Shown piece after piece: positions 1 through 12,100 of a DNA stretch of 64,000 nt; positions within the stretch are counted from its first letter, which is position 1; every line of letters begins with the position of its first letter. The stretch is from Chlamydomonas sphaeroides (taxonomy: Eukaryota > Chlorophyta > Chlorophyceae > Chlamydomonadales > Chlamydomonadaceae): NCBI GenBank assembly GCA_001662425.1, contig BDDC01000234.1, positions 1 to 64,000 of the forward strand, written 5' to 3'. Made by a program: the position numbers and the translations under genes. The notes under the pieces are model-generated. The model was not told the DNA's origin. It was given only the letters and a program-made list of their open reading frames with translations, and ran no database searches.

Positions 1-63
1 GGCGCAGCAGCAGCTCCAGTCCGCCACTCCCACCCGCCCTGAGCCCACCCAACCCTCCCTCAG

Positions 64-1473
64 CCCCCTCCATGCCCCACCTGACTGTGACCCCCGTCTA
101 CGCGGGTCACCTGGCGCGGGAGGGCGCTCGGGTGCTGCAGCTGCCGCCACAGGGTATCGGGCAGGACGAGGCGGACGAGGCGGCGGCGGCCGGTGCGGCG
201 GCGTTTGCCCGTCACGGGCACGAGTACGAGCAGCTGTACGGCAGCGGCTCGGAGGCGGTGCAGTCGTACGAGCAGCTGTATCCCATCAACGGCCTGCGCA
301 ACGTGGCGCTGCGCTCCGCCTCCTGCAGCCACGTGTGGCTGGTGGACGGAGACTTCGTACCCAGCAGAGGGCTGCGGGGCAGCTTGACCGGGGCGCGGAG
401 GGTGAGTGGATGGTGGTGCGGGAGGGAGCTGACGAGGGGAGGCCGGTGCGAGCGGGGCGCGGACCAAGCCGGCCCCCACATCCAGCTGTTGCCATCCAAT
501 CGCCTGCCGCTAAACCCCTGCCCCACCCAGTGCTGCCCGTGCCGCCTCCCCCCCCCCGCCAGCTGCCCTGCGGCTCCCCCGGCCCCAGCCTCCTGGCGCA
601 GTCCGACGCCCGCCCCTCCCCCGTGGTGTGGGTCGTGCCGGCATTCGAGGCCCTGGACCCAGGGGGCGGGGAGGTGCCCGATGCCCGGGCGGCTCAGGTG
701 CCCAGGACGCTAGCCCAGCTGCTGGCTCTGGCGCGGCCCCCCGGCAGCCCCGGCCGCGGCACCAGCCCCGGCCGGCCCTCGCTGCGGCCCTTCCACTGCG
801 GCCGCTACCCGCAGCCGCGGCCCTCGGTGGACTACGAGGCCTGGCTGGCGGCGGCGGCAGCAAGGGTGGCGGCGGGGCCGGGGGCGGGGCACGAGGAGGG
901 CGATGGCGGTGATGGCGAGGGCGACTGCTGGGTGCGCGTGCCGTACCACGAGTACTGGGAGCCGTACGGCATACTGCGCCGGGAGCAGGTGCGTCCTGCG
1001 GGGGCTGAGGGCGCTCAGCCTGGGGCCTAGCTGCACTCGTGGGTTGAGGGTCCATGCGCCCCATGCTGCGAGCTCCCCCCATTCCCCGCCCTGCGCCGCC
1101 CCCGCAGGCGCCTCCCTACGACGAGCGGTTCCGCGGCTACGGCCTGAACAAGGTGCAGCACGCCTACCACATGGCGGCACAGGGCTGCGAGTTCAGGGTG
1201 AGAAAGGGAGAGGGCAGGCAGGCAGGCGGGGCCAAGCCATTGCGTTCCCCTCCCGACCCCTCCCAACCCCCTCCTGCCGCCCCTCGCCCTGCCCTCCAGC
1301 TGCTCCTGCGCCACTTCGCCGTCACGGTGCCGCACGCCCGCTCCCCCTCGTACGCCAGCGCCTTTGGCACCTCGGCCGACCCGCAGCAGCGGCGCCGGGT
1401 GGAGGCGGCGTATGAGGCGTTCAAGGACGAGTGCCAGCAACGGTACGGGTACCGGTACGGGGCAGCGGCGTGA
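64..1473 (+). CDS. GT49 (LARGE/B4GAT1-like) glycosyltransferase, 5' partial
   Basis: Exons 64-401, 563-988, 1108-1197 and 1300-1473 join in phase and stop at TGA 1471-1473. The first visible exon follows a CAG acceptor at 61-63, so the true start probably lies upstream; ATG 72 is only an internal candidate. The product resembles the glycosyl-transferase-for-dystroglycan family (GT49). It shows YPINGLRNVALRSAS followed by VWLVDGDFVPS, whose DGD is the likely metal-binding DxD motif. Later come EPYGILRRE, YDERFRGYGLNKVQHAY and FAVTVPHARS, in the family order. In animals these enzymes transfer xylose/glucuronate in the Golgi; the algal donor and acceptor are unknown. Proline-rich and acidic filler lies between the DxD block and the C-terminal block. 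Family assignment is confident; exon 2's acceptor was chosen because the earlier CAG (528-530) breaks the frame. Confidence 0.8.
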
Positions 1474-1997
1474 GGCGTGAGGGCCGGCGGCGGTGGGGCA
1501 GGCGGCGGGGCAGCGGGTGGCGAGGGCCCAGGCGGGGGCGCCACCGCGGGAGCAGGCTGGCGTCATGGCTCATCCCCTTAGCTGCTGCCTGCCATGTGCG
1601 GCTGGACGCTGGGACGGGCTTGTGGCAGACATGCTGGGCGGCGAGGAGCGAGGGGCAAGTTGACATGGCGCGTGTGGCTTGCTGTGACCAGCTTCGCGGG
1701 GCTTCAAGTTTCGACTTCTTGCTGGTGTACTTGATATTGTGCTGGTGTGGTGCAGGTCCGTGGAGCTGAGGTCCGTTCCATGCGCCGCGACATGCCGACA
1801 CCGCTGCGGTGCTAAGAAGCGTGAAGAGGTCCAGGCAATGATCAATTTATATGTTTGCATTGTTACAACGCAGCCAGTGCCTGATCGCGTGGCTCTGGCG
1901 TAGTGGGGCTAGGTCGGCCGCTAGCACCCACCATCAGAATGCCTGGCCTGAGCAGCCTGGAGTGGCCAGCCCCGGGTCGCCGCCAGCAATTGCAGAA
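1474..1997. other. Spacer between GT49 gene and U2 snRNA
   Basis: This holds the 3' flank of the GT49 gene and the upstream region of the U2 gene. A short AT-rich patch (about 1838-1856) stands out in the GC-rich background. I could not recognise a plant-type upstream sequence element or a TATA box at the usual distance before U2. No coding sequence is supported. Confidence 0.5.
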
Positions 1998-2189
1998 GTA
2001 ACCTTTCTCGGCCTTTTGGCTCAGATCATGTGTAGTATCTGTTCTTATAAGCTTAATCGCTTATATGGTTCTCATTGAGAACCTGCGATTAACTTCAATC
2101 TTTCGGGGGGGCGGTGTCAATGGGGGCGCTTGCGCACCCGACCCGCCAGCGTGGACTCGGCCCTACACTACCGCCCAGGCCGCGCACCC
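1998..2189 (+). ncRNA. U2: U2 spliceosomal snRNA
   Basis: The 5' part matches U2 across eukaryotes: CTTTCTCGGCCTTTTGGCT (stem-loop I) is followed by the branch-point recognition segment GTGTAGTATCTGTTCTTAT, with GTAGTA at 2032-2037. Stem IIa (ATAAGC...GCTTAT) and stem IIb (GGTTCTC-ATT-GAGAACC) fold perfectly. An Sm-like site (AATCTTTCGG, about 2097-2106) precedes a GC-rich 3' half ending in a stem-loop IV-like segment and GCGCACCC. The RNA pairs with intron branch points and is the core of the U2 snRNP in the nucleus. The 5' end is placed at 1998-2000 and the 3' end near 2189 by analogy; both are uncertain by several bases. The sequence just after (ATGTAAACGAAAC) could be a 3'-end formation signal, but this is a guess. 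Confidence 0.93.
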
Positions 2190-2647
2190 TCTCCCATGTA
2201 AACGAAACAACTTTCAGGGGACTTGCTACAAGGATGTCAATAACGCCGCAATGATGTTCCAGATCCGCCTCTACACTGCCCCCACGTATGTCTCTGACAT
2301 TCCTCAATGCATGTCAGGTCTGCATGGGGGTCGACGTTACACCATGATCGATCCGTGCAACCCTGCCCACAGCCTCCACATATCATGCACCAGGGCCCTT
2401 CAGCAGAGCCCCCAGTCGCTCATTGCCCTTTGCCCCAGGCGCTTGCCAAGCCTGGTGCAGGCCGGTGCCCGAGGGACCGCCACCCGCCTGCACCACCCGC
2501 CTGCAAAACTTCTGCAGCCCCAGTCCTTGTGAACCCCCTCCGTTCGCATTCATTGCCCCAAGGACCTCGTTCGTTGACAACACGCATGCAGCAGCCTAGT
2601 CCCAGAACTCCATATTCTGCGGTTGCGGGAAGAGGGGCCAGCAATCG
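2190..2647. other. Spacer between U2 and the convergent GT90 gene
   Basis: Likely contains the 3' UTR of the minus-strand GT90 gene. A TGTAA, the green-algal polyadenylation signal, occurs on the minus strand near 2342-2338. No further gene is supported; short open frames here lack family resemblance. Confidence 0.45.
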
Positions 2648-5600
2648 TCACTCGCAGGCCCGTGCACGCCGCTGTGCGCGCCCACCCACGCGGCGCCCCT
2701 CCCGTCCTATCTCCCCGGTCCTGCTCCCACCCACACAACGCACCGCCATGCGCGAGCGCACGAGCTCCTTACGCCCCTCGCGCTCCATGTAGTCCGCGAC
2801 TGGCCGCCAGGTGGGGTACTGCCGGTCGCCCGCCTCGGGGCCCACCCGGTACCGCAGCATGGAGCTCATCTCCTGCGGCCAGGGGCACACCCGCCGTCAG
2901 CCCTGCCAGGCGGCACAAGCCGTGCACGGCAACCCGCTAGCCAGCGTCCAGACCGGGCGGTGCTGCCGAGCCTCTACCGGCGGCTGGCTGGGGGTCCGCC
3001 CGCCAGCATGTCCCACCTTCAGCAGGGTGTACCAGTAGCACATGAGCGCCCGCTTGTGCAGGAAGGTGAGCGCCACCTGCTGCGCCGCCGAGGCTATGGA
3101 CGCCGCCTCGCTGTCGTGCGTTGACGCCCAGCGGAGTGCGTCGGCAGTCTCCTGCGCAGGAGCAAACAACGCACAAGGCAAAGGCCGGGTGCGGTTGGGT
3201 TGCTGGTTGCTGGAAGCGCGCGGCTTGCGCCTCGATGTTGCCGCACGTTGGGTGCTGCGCGTATGCCCGCCTGCTGCCGGGTCTCCGCACCTCTGGCCGC
3301 TTCTTCCAGAATGGCACATAGTGCTTGTAGGGCTGTATGAGGTGATGGAAGAATGCACGGTACCCTGCGGTGCGGCAGGGGGGCGGCGGCGCCAGGCGCG
3401 ATGGCCAGCCGCGTCAGCCCGGTACCCTTGCGCATCCGCCTCAGTACGAGGCCGACCGCAGGCTGCTTCTGTCTTTCTCCGCGCCCCTCCTGCCCGGCCC
3501 CCTACCGCTGTCCTCTTTGACCACCAGGCTGCCCAGCACCAGCAGCTGCTCAAGGCGCGACGAGCAGGACTGGCCGTCCAGGTGCAGCAGCCACTTGTGG
3601 GAGCTGTGGTACAGCATGTCGCGCTTGGGCTGCGGGGTAGGGCATGGGGCACGGGGTGACGGCGCACCACCGGTGCTGCTCATCCCACTCGAACGTCACG
3701 AAGCCCTCGGCGCTGCTGCCGCAGGCTACGAGGCACATCCAACGAAAGCCCCGCGGCCGCACAGGCTGGCGCCTCGCCCCGCCGCGCCCCGCCCCCCACC
3801 TGCTGCGCCACGTCCAGCGGCACGCCCTCCCTCTTGGCGCCCTTGGCGTACTGCCAGATGTAGTGCTTGCGCACGTCACAGAAGAACAGGTGGTCGTTGG
3901 CATGCCTGGGCACAGGGGTTAGCGGGCGCGGTAGGGCGCCTGACTGCCAAGCTGGTAAACTGGTACAGGTGGGCGGTGGTGGCGCAGGTGGGCCTGGTGG
4001 GCGGTGGTAGCCCTCCACTCAGTGCCCCGTGAGTACGCCCCGCCCCGCCTCCGCAGCAGCGCCGCCGCCAGCTGCCGCCCCACCTGCAGATGTCCTTGCC
4101 CGCCTTGCCCTCGCGGAACAGCTCGGGCGCGTTCTTGTCGGCCGCTCGCGCGTACGGGGAGAACCTGCGCGACGAGGCCAAGGATGGGGCCAAACGGACT
4201 GCTCACGGGTACCGCAGGTCAGTAGGGGCACTGGGGACAGCTGGCAGCACAGCCAGGGCGAAGGGCTCTCCACGAAGGCCCCTGCAGCCCTGCAGCGGCG
4301 CCTCGTTCAATTGACCACAGTCCGTCACCTTGACATGGCCGCAGAGCCCGCCGCGCTGCTCCTGCTCGCCAGGCGCCACACATCGTAACGCGCCTAGGTG
4401 GCAGCACCACAGCTTGCCAGGCCCACCCCACCTTCCGAACATCTCTGGCTTCTTCTTCTCCCAGGGCCACTCCTTGTTGTAGGTGCCCACCGCCGACAGC
4501 AGGCTGGTGGTGAAGTTGCGGCTGAAAAAGTGTATGTCGGGGACCAGGATGTCGGCGAACGAGTCCGACTTGCAGAAGCGCAGCACGGGCGGCAGGCGCT
4601 GCGGGTCGGAGCCGTTGGCGTAGCGGTACAGCGGCACGCTAGGCTCATCGCCCGTGGCCACCACAAACTCCACGTCTGGCAGCGCGGCCCCAAAGGTGCG
4701 GCCCAGCTCCAGGAAGAGCGCCAGGTGCGCCGCCACCAGGCGCTGCGGGCGGGGGGCAGGGGGCCATGGGGTCAAGGGCGCAGCACGGCTTCGCGCATTT
4801 GTCCTGGGCCTTGCCGCAGGGGCGGGCGGGCCAGGGCGCTGACCTTGTGGTGGCCTATCTTTTCGATGTCCAGCGGGTCCGTCACGAAGTAGGGCACGCC
4901 GCCCTTGAAGGCGATGCCCGCCCCCTTGCGCATGACGGGCCCGCTCCATATCTGGAGCGGCGAGGCACACACAAGGGGGGAGGCCGTCACCCGCTGCAGC
5001 ATGCGCCGCCCCCGATACGTGGAGCAGAGTGCTGGCGCATGTTGCCCCAGCAAGCTTGTGGGACGCCCTGGCGTGTGACAATCGTCTGACGAGCCCGAAC
5101 AATGCTACTTGACGACGGGCAGGCCGGCGCCCGTCGGCAAATACCCGGTTCGGCAGGTTGCCAGTTGACATCCGGGCGTGCCGCAAGTGCGGCGCGCCAG
5201 GGTAATGAAACCCCGGGGGCCCACGCGCACCTTGCCCAGGAGCCAGTCCGACAAGTTAGCTGTGAGCCCTGTGCTGCGCCATGGCTTAAGGTCCTCCTTG
5301 ATCGTCTCGTATAGGGCCGTGAAGTTGCCCGTGCCTGCAAGGGGCACATAGCGGCTGCGCACTCAGTTAAGACGACTGCAACCCTGATGCGCTAGCCTAT
5401 GCAGCGGAGACACCCGCATACCCAGTCTCCCCTCCCCTCCCTTCCCGCCCGCCCCTCCCCTCACTGCAGGACTCCGCGTTCGCCAATTGGGCGGAGGATG
5501 GCTGCAGGCGCCGACGGTGGTCGGCTGCGCCATCGGTTGGCAGGCTCCGACGGTCCGCTGCGCCATTCTTAGGCAAGCTATTCACATTGACAGAGTTGTG

Positions 5601-5705
5601 ATTGATTGAATCATCGGTGGAAGATGTCCTTTCAGCGGCGGAGCGCGCAGCTGTTGCTAGAATCAGCAAAACAGCAAGGGCTCGCGCCAGCAGCCGCGGA
5701 CTCAT
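2648..5705 (-). CDS. GT90/CAP10-domain glycosyltransferase (POGLUT-like), secreted or Golgi
   Basis: Ten exons, in coding order: 5705-5465, 5334-5231, 4951-4844, 4742-4432, 4164-4084, 3905-3800, 3629-3506, 3364-3291, 3151-3017, 2872-2648. They join in phase to about 502 residues. The start ATG (5705) opens a signal peptide or anchor (MSPRLLARALAVLLILATAA) followed by a Ser/Asn-rich linker. The CAP10 domain (PF05686) follows, with VPDIHFFSRNF, WEKKKPEMFGR, SPYARAADKNAPELF and the hallmark HKWLLHLDGQSCSSRLEQLL. LVVKEDSGYRAFF and LIQPYKHYVPFW close the domain. Family members transfer glucose or xylose to proteins (POGLUT) or build capsule and wall glycans; the substrate here is unknown. Segment 3799-3630 has an open frame but breaks the domain, so it is treated as intron. 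A missed small exon between 5230 and 4952 is possible. Confidence 0.85.
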
Positions 5706-6185
5706 TGGTTTGTAATTAAAACATGTCTGTCTTTGCGGCACGTTGATGAATGCCGGTAACAAAGGCTCGACCCTTACTAGTGGATCCTGGCAACCATCGA
5801 AGGCCGGGTGCACGTCTTGCCCTTCCAAGCTGCTTCACTTCTGCGTTCTTGTTAGACCTATTGTAGAGACATCTAGATAACACTACTCGGTGCTGCTTTG
5901 ACGATTGCACACAGCCGCTTGCAAACTGCAAAAGGAGCCTCTTGCTACAAAACTACGACTCAAGGCGATCATTTTTCAGTCTTGCTAAGAGCTTAGCGCG
6001 CAACGACCCAGCGCATGCGCATCCGGCTGGGCCGGGGGCGAACGCCCCGGCCCGAAGCCTGGCGCTAGCGGACCAGCTTAAGGCTACATCTACCGTCCGT
6101 ACAGGGCTTTGGGTTGTCACTTGCCCCAAGGCCCAGTGTGCCTACACGCGCCCCGGTCCCCGCCATCGCCGTGTGCTAAGCGGCC
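5706..6185. promoter_or_regulatory. Divergent promoter region, GT90 (-) / CCDC180-like (+)
   Basis: About 480 bases separate the two start codons. The segment is richer in A/T than the flanking exons and must hold both 5' UTRs and promoters if both starts are right. No TATA box or known motif was identified with confidence. Confidence 0.5.
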
Positions 6186-9100
6186 ATGGACTGGGAGAAG
6201 AAGACGGTAGCGCGGCCGCCGCTGCGGGAGGCCGCGGCGGACGTGTTCAATGATACCAAGACACCCGGGCAGGCGCTCCTTACAGCGCTCCAAGCGGCCG
6301 AGACGGTGCGCCGGGCCAGGCGCGACCCTGCAGCGCCTGCTCCTTGTGTCAGCCTGTACCGTCTGGGTCAAACTGGACAATGTCCCCGCAAACAGCGCAG
6401 TAGGGCTGTGCACACGACGCCACCTTTGGTGGTGCCCTTGCCCTATCGCCCTACCCAACGCCTCCCCTCCACGCCGCCCGTCCGTAGGTCCGCAAGGACC
6501 GCTACGGCAGCACAGTGGCCGCCAAAATGAAGGCCGCGCGCGAGTTCCTGCCCGCGCTGGAGGTGCGGCACCCGCCCCGCTCCGACACCACCATCTTCGG
6601 CAAGCCGGGCGCCGAGGTGTCGGCGCTGCTGCCCGAGGGCGGCACGGGCGTGCTGGGCGGGCTGGCGGGGCTGGCGGGCGTGGCGGTACCCAAGGTATCG
6701 CTGGACAACGTGCGGGCCATGATGGAGGGCCAGATGGAGCGACACAACAGGGTGAGGCCTGGGGACGGAAGCAGAAGCGAGGGTAGGGGATGGAAGCGGA
6801 GAGGGTACGGGAACAGTGGAGGCGCTGGGGTGGCAGGGTGGGCGGTCTGGGAGCACTAGCAGGTGGGCTGACGGAAGCTTGCTTTGGCTCTAGCTGCCCC
6901 TGTCCGTGTCTGCCCTGCTGGTCACCGCATCCAGGCATGGGAGGCGTTTGTGGGCATACGCGATCAGGCCCGCGCCGAGCTGGAGGCGGCGGTGGGCTCG
7001 GCGGCGTCTTCCTGCCAGCGGCTGCTGGCGGAAGACAACGCGGGCTGCGACGACGACATGGCGGGGCTGGCGGAGGACCGCGTGATGCGGCTCACGGAGC
7101 AGGAGGTCTACCAGGTGGGGCTGGGGAGGAAGGGGTGGGGCTGTGGGATCGGGGGAAGGGGGCGCACGCGCACCAGGGGCTTGTCCGCGGTACGGCAGAC
7201 GCTGATGTTTTGGCCTGCCCCTGCCCGCCGCTGCGCTGTCCAGGTGTGGGACTGCGTGGCGCAGCGCATACCGCAGCGCGCACGCTGGGTCGAGGAGTGC
7301 GCTGCGGCGTTGGAGTTCGCAGAGGAGCGCCGGCGGGAGGTGCGGCAGAGGGGGCGTGGGTCGTTGGGGAATGCGTGCCATGGATCCTGGGCCCGCTGCC
7401 GCTCCCGACGCCAGGAACATCGTCGCGAGGCAGAGAAAAGTGGCAATCTTCCGGCGTTCCCTAGATTGTGTCATCAGGGGCCTCCGCTGCTTGCGACTGT
7501 TGTCCATGGTCTGTCTGCCGCCCCGCCCCGCTCGCGCTACTATGTGCCAGACGGTGGAGGCCGCACTGGTGTCTCTGTGCGCGGGCCTGAACGACGCGGC
7601 GGTGGTGAGCGAGGGCGAGGTTGAGCGGCTGGTTGAGAAGGAGGCCATGGCACTCAACGTGGCCATCCTGGACAACAGGTGGGCGGCCTCGAGGGCTGGT
7701 GGGGCGGCGATGGGAGGGGCGACAACGCGGCAGGGAAGGGGAGGGGAGGGACGGCAAGAGTCGGCGCCGGATGGAGGCCCATGAGGGGCCGCACGTCCAG
7801 AGCCAAGCGTGACGCACGACTTGACGCAAACGCGGTTCCGCTACGTCCTGTGCCCTGTCTGCCAGGCGCGCCTACGCGGACCTCATCTCGCGGCTGCAGG
7901 TGGCGGAGGTGGAGGGCGAGCGCCGCCGCCGTGCGGTGTGGCAGCAGGGCCACAACAAGTGGCGCTCGCTGCGCACGCAGCACGCCATCGCCACCTTTGT
8001 CGACCGCATCAAGTGGGGCGCCGGCGCGTGCACGCGCAGCTGTCGGGGCGGGCAGCGCGCGCGGCGATCGGGCCACCCTGCAGCAGGCCGTCCACACGCT
8101 GCTGCTGGCAAGATGTAACGGCCCAGGGGCCTAAGAGCACAAGGCCATGGAGGCCACGTCCCAAGTAGGCCTTCCCCTAACCGGCCGCAACGCATCCTTA
8201 CTCTGCGCAGGAGCCCCGAGTTCGACGAGCCGCCCGAGCGCCTGGCCGCCTTTGCCGGGCTGCGCGAGCGCCAGGCGGCCGCGCTGTCGGCGCTGTCGGC
8301 GCACTGGGGCCGCGCCGGCTCCGTGACGCCGCCGCACCTGTCGGCCAAGAAGGTCGCGGGCTGGGCGGCGGACGCGTCTTCCATCGCGGACTCCTGGGCG
8401 CGGGTGCGTGAGGGGCACTGGCCCACTGCCATGCCGCAGCTTGCTTGCGGCGCCCACAGCTGTGCATACCGGTGTTGCCCTGTGCCGCTCCAGCAGCGGT
8501 GTGCCGCTTGCAACCCATACAACCCAACCGTTTCCGCCTGCTGTCACGGCCCTACAGGAGCGGCAGCAGCACCTGGCCTCTCTGCGGTCTGCGGAGGAGG
8601 CGGTGCAGGCCCGCGCCTCCCAGCTGCTGGACGAGCTGCGGGCCGAGGTGGCCGAGTACGCGGGCTACCCGCCAGAGCAGGCGAGGAGCCAGGACGGCAG
8701 CGGGGTCTGTGGGGATGTACCAATGTGTGCTGAGGGCAGGGCAGCCGAGGGGCGCCTTCAAGGCAGGTGGTGGAAACCCATGCGCGCCAAGGGCGAAGCT
8801 AGGCTAGCTTGTCTGGGTGCAAGGTATGCTTGCAACGTGGAGGCAGTCCTTGCTGACGTGTGCTGTTGTGCCGGCCTGCGCTGTGGTGCTCTGCAGCTGG
8901 ACGCGCTGGTAGCGGAGGGCGCGGGTGCGGCGGTGGCGCAGCGCCGCGAGCGGGCGCTCAAGCTACTGGAGCAGGTGCGCTGGGGAGGGGCATGGGGCAC
9001 GGGTGGGCGGCCAGAAGGCCAAGAGGCGGGCGTGCGCTCCCAAGCCTGCGCGCTGCGCGTGGCCTTGGCTGCATACTGCCCTGCCCCGCCTGATGTGCCC

Positions 9101-12100
9101 CCGCTCGCAGACCGAGGCGTTCCTGGCGGAGCAGGCGGAGCGCTGGGCCGCCACGTCGGCCTCCTTGGCGGCCTGGATGAGCTCGCTGTGCTCCATGTAC
9201 GACGAGCACAGGCAGCTGACGGGCTCCGACGAGAACGGTGCGCGCGGCGCGTTAGGGACGCGTTCCTAGGCAGTCTGGGGCGGTGGGACAAGGATCGAGA
9301 GCACGCGCCGGCAGGGGCTGGCGTCCGCCCAGGCTGGCCGGACTCCGCGCGGCCATAGCGCCCCTCGCGGGCCTCTGTCCTGCTACAACGCCCTCCCCTT
9401 GCTTCGCCTTGACAGAGGTCCGGGGGCGGCTCAAGTCGAGCCGCGAGGCCTTCAACGCCGCGGACGCCGAGCGCGAGGCGGCGCTGGACGCTGCGGTGCT
9501 GGCCGTGACCCGGGGCTCGGGCGAGGGCCAGCTGGACGGCGCCGTAGCGGAAGCTCTCAAGCGCCTGGACGACATCGAGGCCGGCTATAGGTGGGCGCCA
9601 TGTTTGTTGGCAGCCGGCCTGGCACGGCTGTGTGCTTTGGGCTGACAGGGGTACAGGGCAACACGGCACTGGACTGGAGCCTGGTGTCCGGGTGGGGGAG
9701 GCGTGAGGGCGCTGCCTGTAAGGTAGGCTGGGATGCCCGGCATCCGGCATTGCGCCTGCGCGCTGCTTCATGGAGGTGGGAGAGAGGCAGGGCACCAGAC
9801 GGCGGTCAGAGACAGATTGCGGCGGCGCCTTCCCACTCCCGCAGGACCTTCCACCGCGACATGACGACCCTGGCGCGGGCCTACCCGAGCTGCGTGCGGA
9901 TCGCCAACGACTCGTACCACCTGCGCCTCTGCCAGCAGCTGGGCGTGGCGCCGCAGCTGTCCACCTCGCCCATCCCGGGGGGCGCCGGCATGGGCGGCGC
10001 GCACCCAAGCCAGCCGTGGCCGGGCCTGGGCTCGGAGACGGGCTCGCCGCTATTGACTCCGCCCACGACACCGCCCGTAGCCGCTGGCACGCGTGTCAGC
10101 GGGGCCGGCCGTGGGGCAACAAAGGGCAAGGTACGCTGCCAGCTTCGCACCCCATGCTGGCCAGGCGGGCCCTGTCCGTCCTGTCGCGTAGTGACCCGAG
10201 CGCCCACCGTAGCACACCTCTTATCCCGCTTACAAATGCATCCTGATGCAGTGTTTCACCTGTCGCTCCTGTCCCATACGCCACCCCTGGCTTCTGCTTC
10301 CGCAGCACCTCGGCCACATCAAGCTGCCCGACGGCCGCTCCTTCGACGTCGTGTCGGACCGGCTGCTCGAGCTCATCTACCCCGAGAAGGCCAAGCAGGC
10401 ACAGCTGGAGGCGGAACGCAAGGCCGCCGCAGCAGCGGCCGCGGCCGCCGCAGAGGCCGCAGCCGCAGAGGCCGCAGCCGCCGCAGCTGCGGCGGCTGCG
10501 AAGGGCGCCAAGCCTGGCTCGAGCAGGGGCAAAAAGACGCCCGAGCCGTCGCCATTGCCGCCTCCGATCCCACCCCCTCCGCCCGAGCCGGTGGAGCCGG
10601 AGGGCCCGGTGCCGACGCCCAGCCCGGTCAACAACGCGGGCACGCCGTTGTGCCGTACGCTGCCGCTACCTGATGACATCCTGACCAGGACCATCGAGGC
10701 TATCCAGGTGGGCACATGGCGAGGGCGGCAGGGCAGGGGAGGATGCCGGACCTTAAGTCGCTGCAGCCAACGAAAGGAAACTCTGCCTGCATGCGCCCTG
10801 CCTGCGGCTCCGATGATTCCTCTGAGACCTCTGCCCGCGCGCTGCGTGCCCGCTGCCACCTGCGCCCGCAGTCGGGCATGCTGTCAGACATGATGACGTT
10901 CTGCCAGAAGACGCTGGAGGCGGCGGAGGACTGGGCGGGCGAGCGCGAGGTGGCGCTGACGGAGGAGCTCGACAGCTGGCTGAGGCACCACAGGTGCGCC
11001 TGGGGTGCCAGAGAGGAAAGGGCCTGCACAGGCGACTAGTACGGGCCGGCCACAGCAACCAGGAGACAGCGTCGCCACTACCGCTGCCCTCGACATGCTG
11101 CAAGCTAGGTGGCCAAGGATACGCCTACGTGTCGCCCGTCTACTGACCCCTGTCCCTGCCTGCCCGGCCACAGGCCCCGCGCGGGCCGAATCGAGGAGGA
11201 GGTCCGCATGGCTCGCAGCGTGGAGCTGGTGGCGCAGCGGCGGCGCGTGGAGCAGCACCTCAAGGCGCAGAGTGGCGCCGTGCGGCAGCAGGCGGTGAGC
11301 CGAGGGCCCCGGGCAGCAACGACAGCACTGACCCAGGGAGCATGGGGCCGGGCGCGCATAGACCCACTCGCCACCTTCGTCATAGCCAGACCCACTCACA
11401 CTTTCTTGCCCCTCGGCCCCCTGTCAGGCCGCACTCGAGGAGGCGCTGGCGGCGCTGCAGACCGACATCCGCAAGCAGGTGGTGCGGCTGGCGGCCACGG
11501 AGGGCTACCTGGGGCAGGCGCTCAGCAGCAAGGCGGTGGGCATCCGGCAGCGCGAGGCGGAGGCGCTGAGGGTGCGGCTCGACAAGGTGAGGCCGGTCGA
11601 GTGAGCGCGGGCGTGCCGGGAAGGCCTGGTGTTGTGTTGAGGGCCACGGGCTGGCGCAACAGTGCGCTTCATCACGTTGCGGGGCGGGGCAACAGGCGGC
11701 ATATGGTATCGCTTGCGGTAGGTTGTACCTCGGGCTCCCCCTCCCCCGTCCACGAACTGACGTCCCGCCCCCATGAATTACGCCCCGCTGCGCCCTACGC
11801 TGCCGCCACGCCCGCTCCCAGGACCTTGCCGCCAAGGTGTCGGAACTGTCGGAGCGCACCCGGGCGGCCATCGCCAAGATCATGGAGGCCAACAAGAAGT
11901 TCGAGGTGGGCAAGATGGGGTCCGCTCCGACATGGCGGGCTTAGATGACCCGCGCACAGCACGATGTCTGTTCCCGTGATCTTTGACACGTGGCGCCCTT
12001 GTGCGACGCCACTGACGGGCCCTCCGCCGCCCACGGCCACGACGCCTCAGGCCGACGAGCTGCGCACCTTCGAGGCGGGCGGAAAGTACGCCGACCAGAA

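Noticed and set aside
3630..3799. Open frame FVTFEWDEQHRWCAVT between GT90 exons
   Set aside because: Including it would interrupt the CAP10 domain; skipping it joins DVAQQ to PKRDMLYHSSHKW in phase.
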